The notes: a model not told the origin generated them from the sequence alone. Counted from the stretch's first letter, positions 24,776 to 36,789 are shown. The stretch: 64,000 nucleotides of DNA from Notospermus geniculatus (GCA_002633025.1 NMRB01000333.1:283449-347448); one strand, 5' to 3'. A program made the numbers and translations.

Positions 24776-25518
24776 AAGAGTCAACTGGACCTGAACTGAG
24801 CCAGCATCTGGTTGCTCCTATTGCATAACAAGGGCCAAAGGCTCTAAAAATTGAATTCGTTTGCAAGAGTTTTTCTTGGGGGGGGGGGCTTCTTTAGATT
24901 TACACTATAAATAATTGTATTTTAACGTATCCAACTTCCAGCTCTAAGACCAATACTTCACAATCACAGTCAGAGCCATAAATGAAATCCTACTGTGATC
25001 AGCCGTGTCATGCATAACAGTGTGAAATATTTTGTCATGCTTAAAATTTTTCAAGGGTTTTTGTCGTGCTTAAAAATTTTCAATGATTTTCGGACAGACT
25101 ATTGCTGCACTTCTACTACAAAAAAAACGGTATTTGTCCGTTCTTATTCTGCTTCCATTACAGAATTTCCGTGTTTAATAAGTCCGGTTCTATTAAGTGC
25201 AGATCTATTAAGCTCGGATAGTATAGCCGATCATACTCCGAATCTAAATTAGATGCGGATCAACAATGGTGTTTCTCTAGTGGAATGGCAATAGGTCCGG
25301 ATCTCTTTGTAGTATTACGATCGGCTACAGGTGGCTTAAGACCGCTTGCGACATTGCGCATGCTTGAAAGTACCAGAACAATACGCGCCTTTCACTCCAA
25401 GTATCGCCATCTGTAGCCGAACTTACGAACCTCAAATCCAGTAGTGGAAGCGCAAGCCGTGAAATATCCGGTCTTATTTTAGATGCGGATAGGCCTAGAC
25501 ACTGGTACTATTAAGACA
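24776..25518. other. Unassigned stretch, nothing convincing seen
   Basis: No gene is supported. Repeated phrases such as AGATGCGGAT and short TATTAAG words near 25180-25510 suggest a decayed repeat that I cannot bound. Confidence 0.35.
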
Positions 25519-25687
25519 GGTGTAACAGGAATCAGCGTCCCAGGAATGCAGATCCGCCAAACAATAGCCTGTTATTTTAAGGGTATATTCGAATGGTCAT
25601 GGTCTCTCTAGCCATATATTCTAATCCCTCGCAGAACACTAAGACCGGACTTTGATTCCAGGGGGACTTGGATTCCTTTCACACCGG
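25519..25687. mobile_element. MITE-like element, GGTGTAACAGGAATC family
   Basis: It starts GGTGTAACAGGAATCAGCGT and ends GGATTCCTTTCACACC, imperfect terminal inverted repeats. Matching members are at 44832-45000, 58170-58342 and, interrupted, 62178-62902. Confidence 0.75.
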
Positions 25688-26300
25688 ATCTAAAAGCTGT
25701 AATGGAAGCGCAGCTATTGTCACATTGTGATTCAGAATGAGTCAATATTGATATTGTTGTATTGAACAATGTGATTTCATAACGGTGTACTCTTTGAACC
25801 AAATGCTGCTATTTTGGCTTTGTAAGTACCGGGTATTGTGATACTGGCATCACAGATTGAACTTGTATGTCTCCCTAGATGATGAAAGTGGATTTTTTAA
25901 AGAAACCTTCATCACTGTTGTCACCTATTTCTCATCAAGACAATTCTTTTTTGTATGTGGTAAAATCTAAAATTTAACAAATCAAAATATTTGCTGAATG
26001 TTTATAACAAAATGTTTGTATCGAAAACTGCTTTGTAAGTTACAATGTATATCGCGTTCATTTTGGGGCAATATTCCCGTGATGGCGAAGTTTTTAAAAT
26101 ATATCTCACTGAACATCACAGTTATACCGGTAATATCTTGAAATTCCACCCCATATAAAATGCCTAAGACCACACTGTCATGGTATTGCATTCAGGCTTT
26201 CTACATGTTCTGTGTAGGCCTACCGTAGTTGATTGGAAAAGTGACATTATTGCCTGGGCTCTTCAACGATATGTTGAAAGAGCTGCGGTAGTCTAGTAGC

Positions 26301-26924
26301 GCCGAATCGGTTAAAGGAGCACGTATTGGATCTCAAATGCGTTATTTGACTGCCGACGTAGAGGGAGCCACCTAGCGGCAGTAAGATGAACTACAAAAAT
26401 GCATTACAAAATGTACGCAGTAATTCGGATCATTCGCAGAGACGTAGTTAGACTCTCGGGTTGGAGAGTGGCGCGGTGGCGCCGACTGTCGAGAAAAAGT
26501 GGCAATACCGTGCTCCTTTAATGTCGTTCTGGGTATAACAGAAACATACCCAGGTTCAATGTCGTCGCACAAAACTACCCTGGGTATAGTTCGATCTACA
26601 AAAGTATACCGAGGATTGGATACAGCACCTGAAGACGAGATTGTTCTTGCAAATGTCACATGACCACAAGCATGACAAGTCGAAAAACATGTTTTCAATT
26701 CACGCATTTGTCACGAACATGCCGCCCAGGTATACGACAGAAGTACCAATCGTGCGCGGTCCTGTTGATCACGCGAGATCCGTTCCTAACTCGTACCTAG
26801 GCTCAAAACTACGGTACTGGGTATACTTTTGTAGATCAGACTACACCCAGGGTATAGTTTTGTGGGACCACATTGAACCTGGGTATATTTCTGTTATACC
26901 CAGGACGACTTAAACCGGTTCGGC
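26301..26924. mobile_element. Foldback element (GCCGAAYCGGTT / CTGGGTATAACAG) carrying a nested TTAA insertion
   Basis: The right arm, read in complement, is GCCGAACCGGTTTAAGTCGT followed by CTGGGTATAACAGAAA. The left arm matches it only after removal of 26315-26517 plus one TTAA. A further inner pair (CTACAAAAGTATACC and its complement) continues the fold. No protein is encoded. Confidence 0.8.
26315..26517. mobile_element. 203-bp TIR element flanked by TTAA, nested
   Basis: The ends are AGGAGCACGTATTG and CAATACCGTGCTCCT, flanked by TTAA at 26311-26314 and 26518-26521. The host foldback's other arm acts as an approximate empty site. TTAA duplication is characteristic of piggyBac-type transposition, but the termini lack the usual CCC start, so the superfamily is inferred from the target only. 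Confidence 0.75.
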
Positions 26925-26925
26925 T

Positions 26926-27192
26926 CTAGGAGCTCGGGTCTCTTGCTCGCGATCGGGAGGGCCTTGGTTCGAATCCCACTGTTGGAATGTGACTCTGGCA
27001 GGTCTCTTTCTTACTTTGCCTAACTCCACAGAAGTGGGTACCGGTCGGAAATGCTCAGATTGTAGAGCTGAATGAGCAGCTCATCTGAGTTCTGCTGAAA
27101 GGTTTCAGGATAGACCGGGGTTAAAATGTAAAGTCGGACACCTCTACCGTTGTTGACATCAGACTATAAACCAAAACTTTAACTTTAAATTT
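26926..27192 (+). mobile_element. tRNA-derived SINE
   Basis: The head has an A-box-like phrase (GGAGCTCGGGTCTCTTGCTC) and a good B box (GGTTCGAATCC at about 26972-26982), spaced as in a tRNA promoter. The body of about 190 bases ends in a simple AACTTTAACTTT-type tail. It does not fold as an intact tRNA, so I call it a SINE. A truncated head of the same family is at 39266-39330 and a reversed tail at 23213-23298. Confidence 0.7.
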
Positions 27193-27390
27193 TAACTTTT
27201 TAGCATAATTTTAACTTTTATGGTAATCTTTTTGGATAGGCCTACACCTATCATGCAACATCAGTTTGACAACTCCATTGGTCCATGGCATCTTATATCG
27301 GGTGCTTCCGTTAGGACTGAAGTCTTCGTGCACCTTGGTCAACAACTGGGCTGGGGCAGCATTCAATTTCTTTTACATTGTGAGTTGGAG

Positions 27391-27578
27391 CTTGGAGGAA
27401 TTGAGTATAATTATACTTATACTTATACTCAAGTATAATTATACTTATACTCAAGTATAGTTATACGTGCATGTATATGCAGGTATAATATGCTTACACT
27501 CAAGTACATGTATACATGTAATTATACTTATACTCAAGTAAAATTATACTTATAGTACTCGAGTATAATTCCTCCAAG
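27391..27578. mobile_element. 188-bp palindromic element with CTTGGAGGAA ends
   Basis: The ends are CTTGGAGGAATT and AATTCCTCCAAG. The interior is repeated AGTATAATTATACTTAT, itself palindromic. Flanks GTTGGAG and GTTTGAG are a 7-bp target duplication with one mismatch. It is the longer relative of the 40-bp element at 18451-18490. Confidence 0.8.
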
Positions 27579-27906
27579 GTTTGAGCCATTATTTCGTGAT
27601 TATATCTAAATACGATTTTGTTGTCCACGACAGTTATACTTACACTATTTAATAAGCACGCAAACCCCAGAGATATTTTATTTGTGTGTTCATATACTCA
27701 ACAGTGGAGCAGTGTAGGCCAAACACCTTGCGTAAATTCATTTCCTTTCTGATATGTACAGGAAGTCACAGTGCACCAGGCCACAGAGCACATATCGGCC
27801 AAAAACACCAGTTTGCAAAAGCACACCAGAGTTAGTGGGATGTACTTTTTGCATACTGGCGTTTTTGTGTAGATTGGTGTAGCCTACATGCATTAAACTC
27901 ACTGAC

Positions 27907-28171
27907 GCCCATATTCATAAAACTACATAAGTCTGAGTGTGACACTTATCCTTTGTTCATAAAACTACTTAAGTTTAAGTGTGACACTTATCCTTTGTCC
28001 AACACAAAAGATAAGTATCACACTTTGACTTAAGTATGTTTATGAAAATGGACCCTGGGCCCGTATTCATAAAACTACTTAAGTCTAAGTGTGACACTTA
28101 TCCTTTCTTCAACAGAAAAGATAAGTATCACACTTTGACCTAAGTATGTTTATGAATATGGATCCGTGGGC
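27907..28171. mobile_element. Two adjacent palindromic elements (ATTCATAAAACTACTTAAG family)
   Basis: Copies at about 27907-28055 and 28056-28171 share arms with the element at 12223-12337. The first contains an internal duplication of its left arm. They abut through a GGGCCCGTATTC phrase. Confidence 0.7.
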
Positions 28172-28446
28172 CTGTGCACCAACAACGCTTTTATCAAATT
28201 GAGCTCTCACTTTGCAATTTTGGCTACAATATTCTTGTTCCATTACTTCATAATAGTGCACTCTATGTATGGTATTCGGTGAACCATTGCGATAAAGGCT
28301 GTTACTGACTGCTTCACATCACTTTTACATTTCAGTAATACACAGCATAACGATAATCAGCAGTAAAACACAGGAATCTTTTTGCTCAGTGTCATATGGT
28401 GTGTTTTTATCAGTTTTTCACAATTTGCCAAAAAGGCACTGTTGAT

Positions 28447-28685
28447 AAAGTATGATTCGCCCTAACTTCAACATGGGCAAAGTACCAAGCTTGGAAATGT
28501 GCACCGGCCAGTCACAGTTATCTAATGATGTACATTGTAAGGGTAACTTCCATGAGCTTATTGGTTATGCTCAGCCAAGTGGTAAATAGTGTGGTTTGTG
28601 GTTTAATCATTGTGTTCACTTGTTGTGTCTGTTGCACAGGCCTGGCACTTTGCCCATGTTGAAGTAAGGGTGAATCATACTTTAT
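28447..28685. mobile_element. Inverted-repeat element, AAAGTATGATTC ends
   Basis: The left arm AAAGTATGATTCGCCCTAAC and ACTTCAACATGGGCAAAGT pair with the right arm ACTTTGCCCATGTTGAAGT...GAATCATACTTT. Another copy of the left arm lies at 32617-32680. Confidence 0.7.
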
Positions 28686-29203
28686 TGCTATGAAGAGACT
28701 ACAGAAAAGTAAGAAATGATTTACACCTTATACAGAGTGTGCCCTTCATCTGATGTACTTGCTAATTATAATAATTAATATATATTGCATAATCGGTGAG
28801 GATTTATTACTAAATGCCGTATATAGATGCCGTACGTAACTAAACTTCAGATACATAACGACAAGCATTATGACTTTGACCTTTCGTGGCTAGACCGTCC
28901 TTCACATTGGTGCTAATTCACGTTTTTCTCTCTCTTGTTCCAATGTTGTGAAGACGTATAGTAGTACATGTACATGTATGTCAAATTGTTCTTTTTCTTA
29001 TCAACGTACGACACACAATACGTCACAACCGATCACCCTAACCCTCTTTCGGCTAGGAAATGATTACTGTTTTTTTTTCTCGAAGATAGCACAATAACCT
29101 AAGATTTAACTGTCTTCGCAGGTGAAGCCTTCCTGTGATGCTTACTGTAATCTAAAACACCCTTCTAAAATCCTGAATGTTGTAGAAAGATGTAACACTT
29201 TTG
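28686..29203. other. Unassigned stretch, nothing seen
   Basis: AT-rich DNA without a supported feature, apart from a TACATGTACATGTA run near 28967. Confidence 0.4.
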
Positions 29204-29826
29204 ATCAAAGAAAGTGTTTAATAAACAACATTTAGTTAATTAGGCACTATTGACATATTGCTTTACATACCGCTAACAACTTTTAATAAGCGTGATAAAG
29301 GAATGTAAAAAGTAAAAAAAAAATTGATCAAAGAAAGTGTTTGATAAATAACATCCACTTAATTAGGCCCTATTGACATATTGCTTTATTACATACCGGT
29401 AACAACTTTTAATAAGCGTGATAAAGGAATATAAAAAGTAAACAAAAATATTTTGATCAAAGAAAGTGTTTGATAAATAACATCCAGTTAATTAGGCCCT
29501 ATTGACATATTGCTTTACATACCGGGTACAACTTTTAATAAGCTTGATAAAGGAATGTAAAAAGTAAAAAAAAATATTTTGATCAAAGAAAGTGTTTGAT
29601 AAATAACATCCAGTTAATTAGGCCCTATTGACATATTGCTTTACATACCGGTAACAACTTTTAATAAGATTGATAAAGGAATGTAAAAAGTAAAAACAAA
29701 TATTTTGATCAAAGAAAGTGTTTGTTAAATAACATCCAGTTATTTAGGCGCTACTGACACATTGCTTTACAGACCGGTAACAACTTTTAATAAGCTTGAT
29801 GAAGGAATATTTAAAAAGTAAAATAA
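29204..29826. repeat. Minisatellite, five copies of a roughly 126-bp unit
   Basis: GATCAAAGAAAGTGTTT recurs at 29204, 29326, 29455, 29581 and 29707. Units include AATTAGGCCCTATTGACATA and AACAACTTTTAATAAGC. Later units are more alike than the first, and length differences sit mostly in the A-run. Confidence 0.9.
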
Positions 29827-29929
29827 TGTTTATGTGTTTTGTAACTCATACAAGCCATTAATAAATATACATCCACTTACTGGACTCAAAGTTGTAAAGT
29901 GTTCATACACGTGCAATATTATTGCACAA

Positions 29930-30024
29930 TGAACTCAGGTTGAGCCACAACTTTTCCATTGTCGCATCATGCCCTAGCAAACCTGAACAATTGAAAAGCT
30001 GTGGCTCAACCTGAGTTCAAGATA
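29930..30024. repeat. Inverted repeat with 20+ base arms
   Basis: GAACTCAGGTTGAGCCACA (left) pairs with TGTGGCTCAACCTGAGTTC (right), followed inward by a CTTTTC/GAAAAG pair. Confidence 0.7.
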
Positions 30025-30076
30025 ATCTTCGTTGGTGCATACGGCCCAATATGAGGATCAAAAAGGGCAATAAATA

Positions 30077-30189
30077 GTGAGCTTTCGCAAGCGCCCGGTT
30101 AGGCCATACGAAAACGTTTATCTATGGGTATACCCACACAATAGATAAACGTCGTCGTAGGGCCTAACCGGGCGCTTGCGAAAGCTCAC
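30077..30189. mobile_element. Palindromic element with TA flanks
   Basis: The arms begin AGTGAGCTTTCGCAAGCGCC and continue through CGGTTAGGCC, ending in a small loop near TATACCCACACA. TA abuts both ends. Confidence 0.7.
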
Positions 30190-30552
30190 TAATATTAATA
30201 ACTGACCCCATTTGGGCCCCATATTGTGCAATAATATTGGATGGTGTATCTACCTTCAGGCAATATAGCCTCTTTAACAATCGACCATAAGCAGACAATA
30301 CATGATACGCTTCCATGCACTTTACAAGGTACTCAATCCAGTCAGTTCGAATTAAAAAATGTGACCCTGCACAGCAAAATGAGTCGGAAGTCGCACAGAA
30401 GAAGACCGAAGGTGGAACCAGACAGCAACCACAGAAATCGACCAAGTCAAATTTCACAATGGGCAGACAATCCTGAAATCAGCGAACCGTTGGTGTCACC
30501 TTGGACGTGTTGGGTCTTCTTATGTGCACATTCCGACTCATTTTGTCGTACA

Positions 30553-30728
30553 GGTGTAAAGTTTTTCAGTGTTTCCGTGTGTCAGTGTTCCCCGTATTGT
30601 TCTGGAACACTGGCAGATAGATCGACACGTTTCTCTGTGCGTCCTCCATTGTCGAGTCGCGGCTTATTCCGTCAGACAATAGCATGGGAACACTCGCAGA
30701 TGGGCAACGCTCAAAAACGTTACACCGG
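30553..30728. mobile_element. MITE-like element, GGTGTAAMGTTTTTCAG family, copy 1
   Basis: The ends are GGTGTAAAGTTTTTCAGTG and CAAAAACGTTACACC. The interior has GTCGCGGCTTATTCCGTC and TTTCTCTGTG. It belongs to the same family as 30812-30988, 32039-32217, 47619-47795 and the piece at 62724-62860. Confidence 0.75.
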
Positions 30729-30811
30729 GTCACAAATGTGAATTCAAGGAAATACGATGTAGGCCTATATTTGTCTTTTTATTGCAAAGTTTGTGCCAAC
30801 ATTGTGGATCC

Positions 30812-30988
30812 AAGTGTAATGTTTTTCAGTGTGGCCGTTTTTCTGTGTGACTCCCATTGTTCGGAACACACTGGGAAACAGACTCACTGTTTCTCTGTGT
30901 GTCGCTCATTGTCAAGTCGCGGCTTATTCCGTCAATCTATTGTAATGTCACACTGGCACACGGGCCTCACTGGAAAACGTTACACCGG
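30812..30988. mobile_element. MITE-like element, GGTGTAAMGTTTTTCAG family, copy 2
   Basis: It starts AGTGTAATGTTTTTCAGTGT and ends GGAAAACGTTACACCGG, in the same orientation as copy 1 and only about 80 bp from it. Confidence 0.75.
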
Positions 30989-31696
30989 CAATATGGGAAA
31001 TCATCCCTGGCTCTTCATACGTCCGTCGCATGGGACAGTGGTGCTTTAGTACCTTGTTCCTTTGCAAGGAAAGTGTATAAGAGACCGCATCCAAGTGAGG
31101 AACATGAGTAGCTTGAGATGGCCTCTACTTCCATACAGGTGTACTTTACCAGAGCCAATAATGCTTTGGCTTCGGCCTAATGGAAACAAACCAACAAAAA
31201 TACAAGTCAAGTGGCCCTACTGCTTTTCCGTCTGACCGTAATTTATTCTGCAGAGGCTCTGAAGATGAACGAGGTCCTGCAGTTTCCATTTGTAGCAATT
31301 TTAAGCGGAGGTATAAGATCGAATCAAGTAAAAATTTACTTTGTCAGTTTGAACAGTCAGCAATTTTACATTTATGCCAATATACTGTGTTGCACCAATA
31401 AAAGAAGTGAAAACAGGATTTCATTTATTGTTGTCGTCGATTAGAATCTTTTGTTAAAGTTATACACTAGTTGAAGCTCGTCATGATGTCATTTTATTGT
31501 ATAGGCTTATTGACAAAGTCACAATCCCGAAGGTGAAATTTACTTTAACGTCAGCAACGGCCCGTTTCTTTGTTCAAGTTTGTAAATTACTTTGCGTATT
31601 ACTTTTCTTAACTGTAGTATTGTCCGAATATCACCATTATTCATTTTCTACCAAATATTTCTCCCCAGAGCACTGAAATCTGACCGAGAGCCATAC
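30989..31696. other. Unassigned stretch, nothing convincing seen
   Basis: Short overlapping frames only; none shows a recognisable domain. Confidence 0.35.
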
Positions 31697-32251
31697 TAGC
31701 CGTGTTTACACCTGAGGAAATTGCCGGACCTGACCCGGCTCTGACCCGCCTTTTTTGCGTTTACACCTATGAAAATCGGATCCGGATTAAAAATTGCCGG
31801 ACTAATTTAGCCCGCTTTCGCTCGGCGGGTCTGATGCGGATTATACTTTAGCCCGGCAATTTCAAAGGTGTGGACAGAAAAATGCCGGGCTAAAACGTTT
31901 ACTGAGCCCACCGACAGGTGTCGGTCTGCTAAAATTGAATGGGTGGTGTGTCTATAAATAGCATTGCCAGCATTCAATATCGTAAGACGAATAATAGGTG
32001 TGGACAGAAAATTCAATGGATCCGGGTTAAATTCGAACCCGGTGTAACGTTTTTGAGCGTTCCCCATCTGCGAGAGTTCCCCTGCTATTGTCTGACGGAA
32101 TAAGCCGCGACTCGACAATGGAGGACGCAGAGAGAAACGTGTCGATCTGTCTGCTAGTGTTTCCAGAACAATAGGGGGAACACTGACACACGGAAACACT
32201 GAAAAACATTACACCTGGCCTGGAAAAATTGCATAGGTGTAAACACGGCTA
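31697..32251. mobile_element. TIR element (TAGCCGTGTTTACACCT ends)
   Basis: TAGCCGTGTTTACACCT at the left is matched by AGGTGTAAACACGGCTA at the right, with TA at both edges. The interior has repeated GCCGG/CCCGG and GTGTGGACAGAAAAT words and no coding frame. A member of the GGTGTAAMG family is nested at 32039-32217. Confidence 0.75.
32039..32217. mobile_element. MITE-like element, GGTGTAAMGTTTTTCAG family, reversed and nested
   Basis: It starts CCGGTGTAACGTTTTTGAG and ends CTGAAAAACATTACACC. The interior matches copy 1 in reverse (GACGGAATAAGCCGCGACTC). Confidence 0.75.
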
Positions 32252-32410
32252 TAATAAAAGTGTTTAAGGCCATGTTGATTACATATGATCCAAAGAAGAA
32301 AGCACAAAAATAGACACACAAAATGGTAAATATCAATGAGTCAACTTCCAGGACTTAGCAAATTTTCGACCCCAACCGGGGTCTTCTTCAGGCTGGCACT
32401 TTTCCACACT

Positions 32411-32616
32411 CAAGAATAGTATTTTGGTGGGGTAACATGACCCAAATTGAGTTAGGGCTCAGTGTGAATATGTTGATTACATATGATCATTTTGAGACCG
32501 AAATCTGGTGTCTTTGACAGAAGAGGTCTTCCTAGGGATAAGTGAAGAGAAGTTCTAAAATCACACTGAGCCCTAACTCAATTTGGTCATGTTACCCCAC
32601 CAAAACACTATTCTAA
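32411..32616. repeat. Inverted repeat with about 57-base arms
   Basis: The left arm contains GGTGGGGTAACATGACC and TTGAGTTAGGGCTCAGTG; the right arm is its near complement (32560-32616). No protein is encoded. Confidence 0.75.
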
Positions 32617-33191
32617 AGTATGATTCACCGTAACTTCAACATGGGCAAAGTGCCAAGCTTGGAAATGTGCACAGGTCAGCCTCAGTGGTTTTCCGATTCA
32701 AGACAAACCAGCAAATATTTTATACATAAACTTCTTGTACAGGGCCAGTAATGCCCTCAGGTCGCGGCCCTTTGAAATTGTAATTGCAGTTTCATAAATA
32801 CAACTACATTGTATTTAGGAACTGGAACATACCGTTTTGGCACTCAGATGCTCCGATTGGCTCCTCTGAAGGCCAGAAAACACTATTTTACAAAAAAGTG
32901 TCATGTTCTTTATGTTTATTTGTTCCGTGCACTTACATGTATTTGAAAGTCAGGGCCAATTGGAGGAAAAACCAGTAAAATGTTATGTTTTTAATTGTAG
33001 AGAGCATAATACAGAGTACTGACAGATGTAAAAGTGATTTTATTGCTATGACTTAACAGTAACTATGCAGGCATGAACTTGATACTACCCTACGTACAGT
33101 GAGGTACCGGCGAAGCTTATCTGCGATGTGGCGCTGACTATAGGGGCCTATTTCATAAAGTGACTTTAAGCAAATTGTACGTTTAACCGAA

Positions 33192-33308
33192 TGGATATCC
33201 AACATAGAGCACAAAAAACGACACACAAAATGATAGTAAAGGTAAAGTCGTTTCCGAATTTCGCAAATTTTCGTCCCCAACCGGGGTCTTCTTCAGGCAT
33301 TTTCTAGT
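33192..33308 (-). repeat. Dispersed repeat ending in the CCTGAAGAAGACCCC motif
   Basis: It contains CAAAAAACGACACACAAAAT, then AAAGTCGTTTCCGAATTTCG, then CCCCAACCGGGGTCTTCTTC. Related copies lie near 24.3, 32.3, 37.2, 39.2 and 45.9 kb. The minus-strand phrase resembles 3' ends of retroelement coding regions; this is an inference. Confidence 0.55.
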
Positions 33309-33504
33309 AGAGATCCGACTACGAGTCAAAATTATTCTGCCAGAAAGTTATGGCATTTTACGATTTACAAACGTCTATCAAATCGTTTTTATCAAGGATA
33401 TCTACAGCGGACTGCAATTCATTTTGGTATAGTTGAAGCCGGAGTCGGAAAGCTGCGCAACCTATCTGTTGAACAATCACAAGGCATGTGCTCTTGTGTT
33501 TTAA

Positions 33505-33874
33505 AGCAAATGGCTCGCGGGGTTTGTTGACAGTTGTTTGTTGACATGTCCTCAAATCAAGCGCCGTTTTGAGAAAAAGGCGAAAGAAAGATTTTAGTTT
33601 AATGGGAAATGCATTAGACATCCAAACTTCGGAGGCGTATTCTGCAAAATCTGCCGCTTCGAAATCAATGTTAATAGTACAAAATGTACATTTTGACCGG
33701 CTGAATTTGAAAATGACGTCATTAACCCATTTTAACAAATTTTTACTGGCACCTCGTCCCCAGGTGCACGTTCGCATATTTGCACAGTTTTTGCCTATGA
33801 CTGGAGCACGGCTTTGCCTGGAGACTACGTTCACTCTATGGGAGGTACCACCAAAACCACGCGAGCCATTCGCT
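33505..33874. mobile_element. 370-bp TIR element flanked by TTAA
   Basis: The ends are AGCAAATGGCTCGCGGGGTT and AACCACGCGAGCCATTCGCT, flanked by TTAA at 33501-33504 and 33875-33878. Long open frames cross it on both strands (to 178 residues), but they match nothing I know. I treat it as a non-autonomous TTAA element. Confidence 0.75.
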
Positions 33875-33878
33875 TTAA

Positions 33879-35180
33879 CCTGGTTGATGGTCACCGCCTC
33901 CTTTTGTTTTGCCCGTACCCTATCTTTTCATTCTCGTGTTTCAATTGTTCTTCCCAGAGTTCAAGCAGCACTTATTTTACTCCGACCACATCTGAAAAAT
34001 CGTCTACTAAAAACACCTGTCACAACTGCAGATTAACGGGTAGTTTTACTACATACGTAACTAAACCTTTGTCTCAAGTTTATTCAGTGTGTGTACAAAT
34101 GATATGTTAGATCCTTGCGTGTAAAAATATTATATATATCATTCAAATAACAAGTCAATATCCTTTTATATATACATATATACAGTTGTACAGGAACACA
34201 GAGGAAATAGACTATGTCGACGACCAAATGTCTGTAATTTTTTTATCTTACTGTAAAAATGTTTTGTTTTTTTGTTGCGGGATAAAAATGTTAGATTATT
34301 TGCAATCGGAAAAATAAAAATCTTAGGTGACACGAGTCGGATGGTTTCGCTGAATAGGGTGACCTTTCCTGTAGAAATCCCTGCGTGGGATGAGGTTTCT
34401 TGTACATGTAATTTCGTTCGTGGATTTAAAGCGAACTGGTCACGCCTGTCAAGGAGTCTGAATAGAGACTCGAACGCCGCCATCTTGAATCTATTACTTT
34501 ATTCAAATCGGGAGTTTATTGCCTACTAAAGAGCATACGGTACATGTATTTACACAACTGCTGTGGCTTTGCTGCCTTCGAATAGCATTTACAACACGAT
34601 CAGCTGCAAATCTAGGTTTACCTTGGGATGTAGCCTAATCCGCTAAAATACGAATTAATTTGTAATTTTGAAATTATGAATTTCGTGGGCCACGAAATTA
34701 TTCTCAATATCATTTTTGACTGCCGTGGCTAATTCCCTTTAATGTACCGTGATGACCCATTCTTTCTGGAATTTTTTTTTGTTCGAAAACGTCGGTTTAG
34801 TACAGAATACTTCTCCAGAGCATAGAGACAAAATCTACCTACCTTTATCCATGTTGCTTTGAACTCGGAATACCGGTACCTTCTTCTAACGGGCGTCAGG
34901 CCTAATAAACCATCAGAGTGACATAATCGTGTGGAATAAAAGGCCTTTGTGTTCTGATTGCAAAAATCGAAACTGGAGAGACAGACAGGCGACCGACCGA
35001 ATATTCACCATCACAAACAGAAACATGTGAAAACCTGTCTTTGAGACCAGCACGAGGGCCAAGGAGAACTGTACACTTGGGATTCAACTTCACAGCCTTC
35101 ACTAGTCACACACAATACACACCCATGGTCAAACCCAACAAGGTTACTCAACATGTAATTACTCTCTTTTACACATTAAG
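33879..35180. other. Unassigned stretch, nothing convincing seen
   Basis: AT-rich DNA with no gene-like frame or element I can bound. Confidence 0.4.
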
Positions 35181-35577
35181 AGGTCAGTCCTGAAAACTAC
35201 CCACGATGTAGGCCTACATGAATTATGATTGACAAGTCATGTGGGTAAAAGGAGTGCTCTTAACTTTTTGAGGTGTGCAGAAATGCGATTCCCCTCACAA
35301 ATCCAAAGCCAACAGACCATACTCTGTAACGAGGGGTTGTTGATGTTTTTTGAAAGCCAAATGCATGTCATTTTCAGGTTCGTTTTCCTAATACCACACA
35401 AGCATTTCATGTTATGATCGTTCCCCCTGTGAACCAGGAAACTGAGCCTGAAAATGACACTAAGATACACCTCAGAAAGTTCCTACCACAGTCATGGCCA
35501 ATAGAAGAACGGAATTTATCCACATGACCTGTCAATCATAATTCATGTACACCGTGGGTAGTTTTCAGGACTGACCT
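35181..35577. mobile_element. Foldback element, AGGTCAGTCCTGAAAACTAC arms
   Basis: Arms of about 70 bases at 35181-35250 and 35510-35577 pair closely, with weaker pairing continuing inward (TGAGGTGT / ACACCTCA). The left arm has TAGGCCTA where the right arm has plain TA. Confidence 0.8.
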
Positions 35578-35654
35578 CAGTCCTAGCTATAGGTCTACCT
35601 GAGATGTCACATTTCACAAAAGCTATTCAATACACCTAGTCAGTTTTACACCTT

Positions 35655-36735
35655 ATGCCCGTTGTACACGATAGGATTTTTAGCTCACCGGGGTGAGCTA
35701 TTACGATGGTGAAGCGTCCGTCGTCCGTCGTCGGCCGGCGGCGTCCGTCGTCGTGTTCCGTTAGCAGGGCACGTTTCGTAACCGCTGGGGCTATGGATCT
35801 GAAACTTGGTACATACATAGCCCTAGACGAGTTTTTGATTTGACCTACTTTTCAAGGTCACAGAGGTCAAAGTTCGACAAAAGTGACAAACCTCTCACAG
35901 TTTGTTATTATTTCACCGAACGACTTCATATTTTGCATAAACATGCATTGGAAGGGTACCTTTAAAAATACCAAGTTTCGGCCCGATTGGACATCAAGTA
36001 TGGCCGCCAGGTGGCGTAACCTGAAAATCAAGTAAGTGCTATTACTCAGGAACGGCTTGACGCAGAGGGTTCAAATTTGATATTTACCTCCATCTAGATG
36101 ACCTTTACATGCACGCCAAATTTCAGCCTGATTTGACGCAAACATGGCCACCAGGTGGCGTAACCCAAAAATCATAAAAGTGCTGTAACTCAGGAACGCC
36201 TTAACACAAAGCGCTCTAATGTGCTATGTGGGCCCCTGCAGATGACCTTTATGACCATGTGAAGTCTCGGCCCAATTGGACATCCAATATGGCCGCCAGG
36301 TGGCGTAACCCGAAAATCATCAAAGTGCTGTAACTCAGGAACGACTTGACCCAAAGCACTCCAATGTGCTATGTGGTCCCCTGCAGATGACGTTTATGTG
36401 CATGTGAAGTTCCGGCCCGATCGAACATACAATATGGCGCCAGGTGGCATAACCCAAAAATCATCAAAATCCTACCTGGGAGTGAGTTGACCGAGATTGC
36501 TCCCAACACTGATATGTACCTCCCTCTGTCATTAGACTATTATGTCCAACCCGGTGAGCACATGGTCCATGGACCATTTCATTTTGTACTAAAAATTATA
36601 AACGAGGCTCATGAAGGGTGATTTCGGTCATAGGCTACCGATTGCCAAGCTGAAAACCATTGTGAACACCCATTTAGGCCCCATTTATAATTTTTAGTAG
36701 GCCTACAAGAAAATCCTACCGTGTACAACGGGCAT
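35655..36735. mobile_element. Foldback element (ATGCCCGTTGTACACG ends) split by a GTGAGC repeat
   Basis: The outer ends ATGCCCGTTGTACACG and CGTGTACAACGGGCAT pair, and so do inner segments (GTACTAAAAATTATAAA at 36586 and its complement at 36680-36698). The middle, about 35680-36585, is a roughly 0.9-kb repeat that opens TTTTTAGCTCACC and closes GGTCCATGGACCATTTCATT. It includes repeated modules (ATGGCCGCCAGGTGGCGTAA). Confidence 0.75.
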
Positions 36736-36789
36736 TATTCACTTTCCACATAGGCCAACCATATGTCTAATCAGTTTCCACACATCATT

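Noticed and set aside
30241-30741. 166-residue plus-strand frame
   Set aside because: It runs into the MITE-like element at 30553-30728, and related copies do not keep the frame.
33358-33894. 178-residue minus-strand frame, one of the longest open frames after the bHLH gene
   Set aside because: Most of it lies inside the TTAA-flanked TIR element 33505-33874 and runs past its ends; no domain is recognisable.
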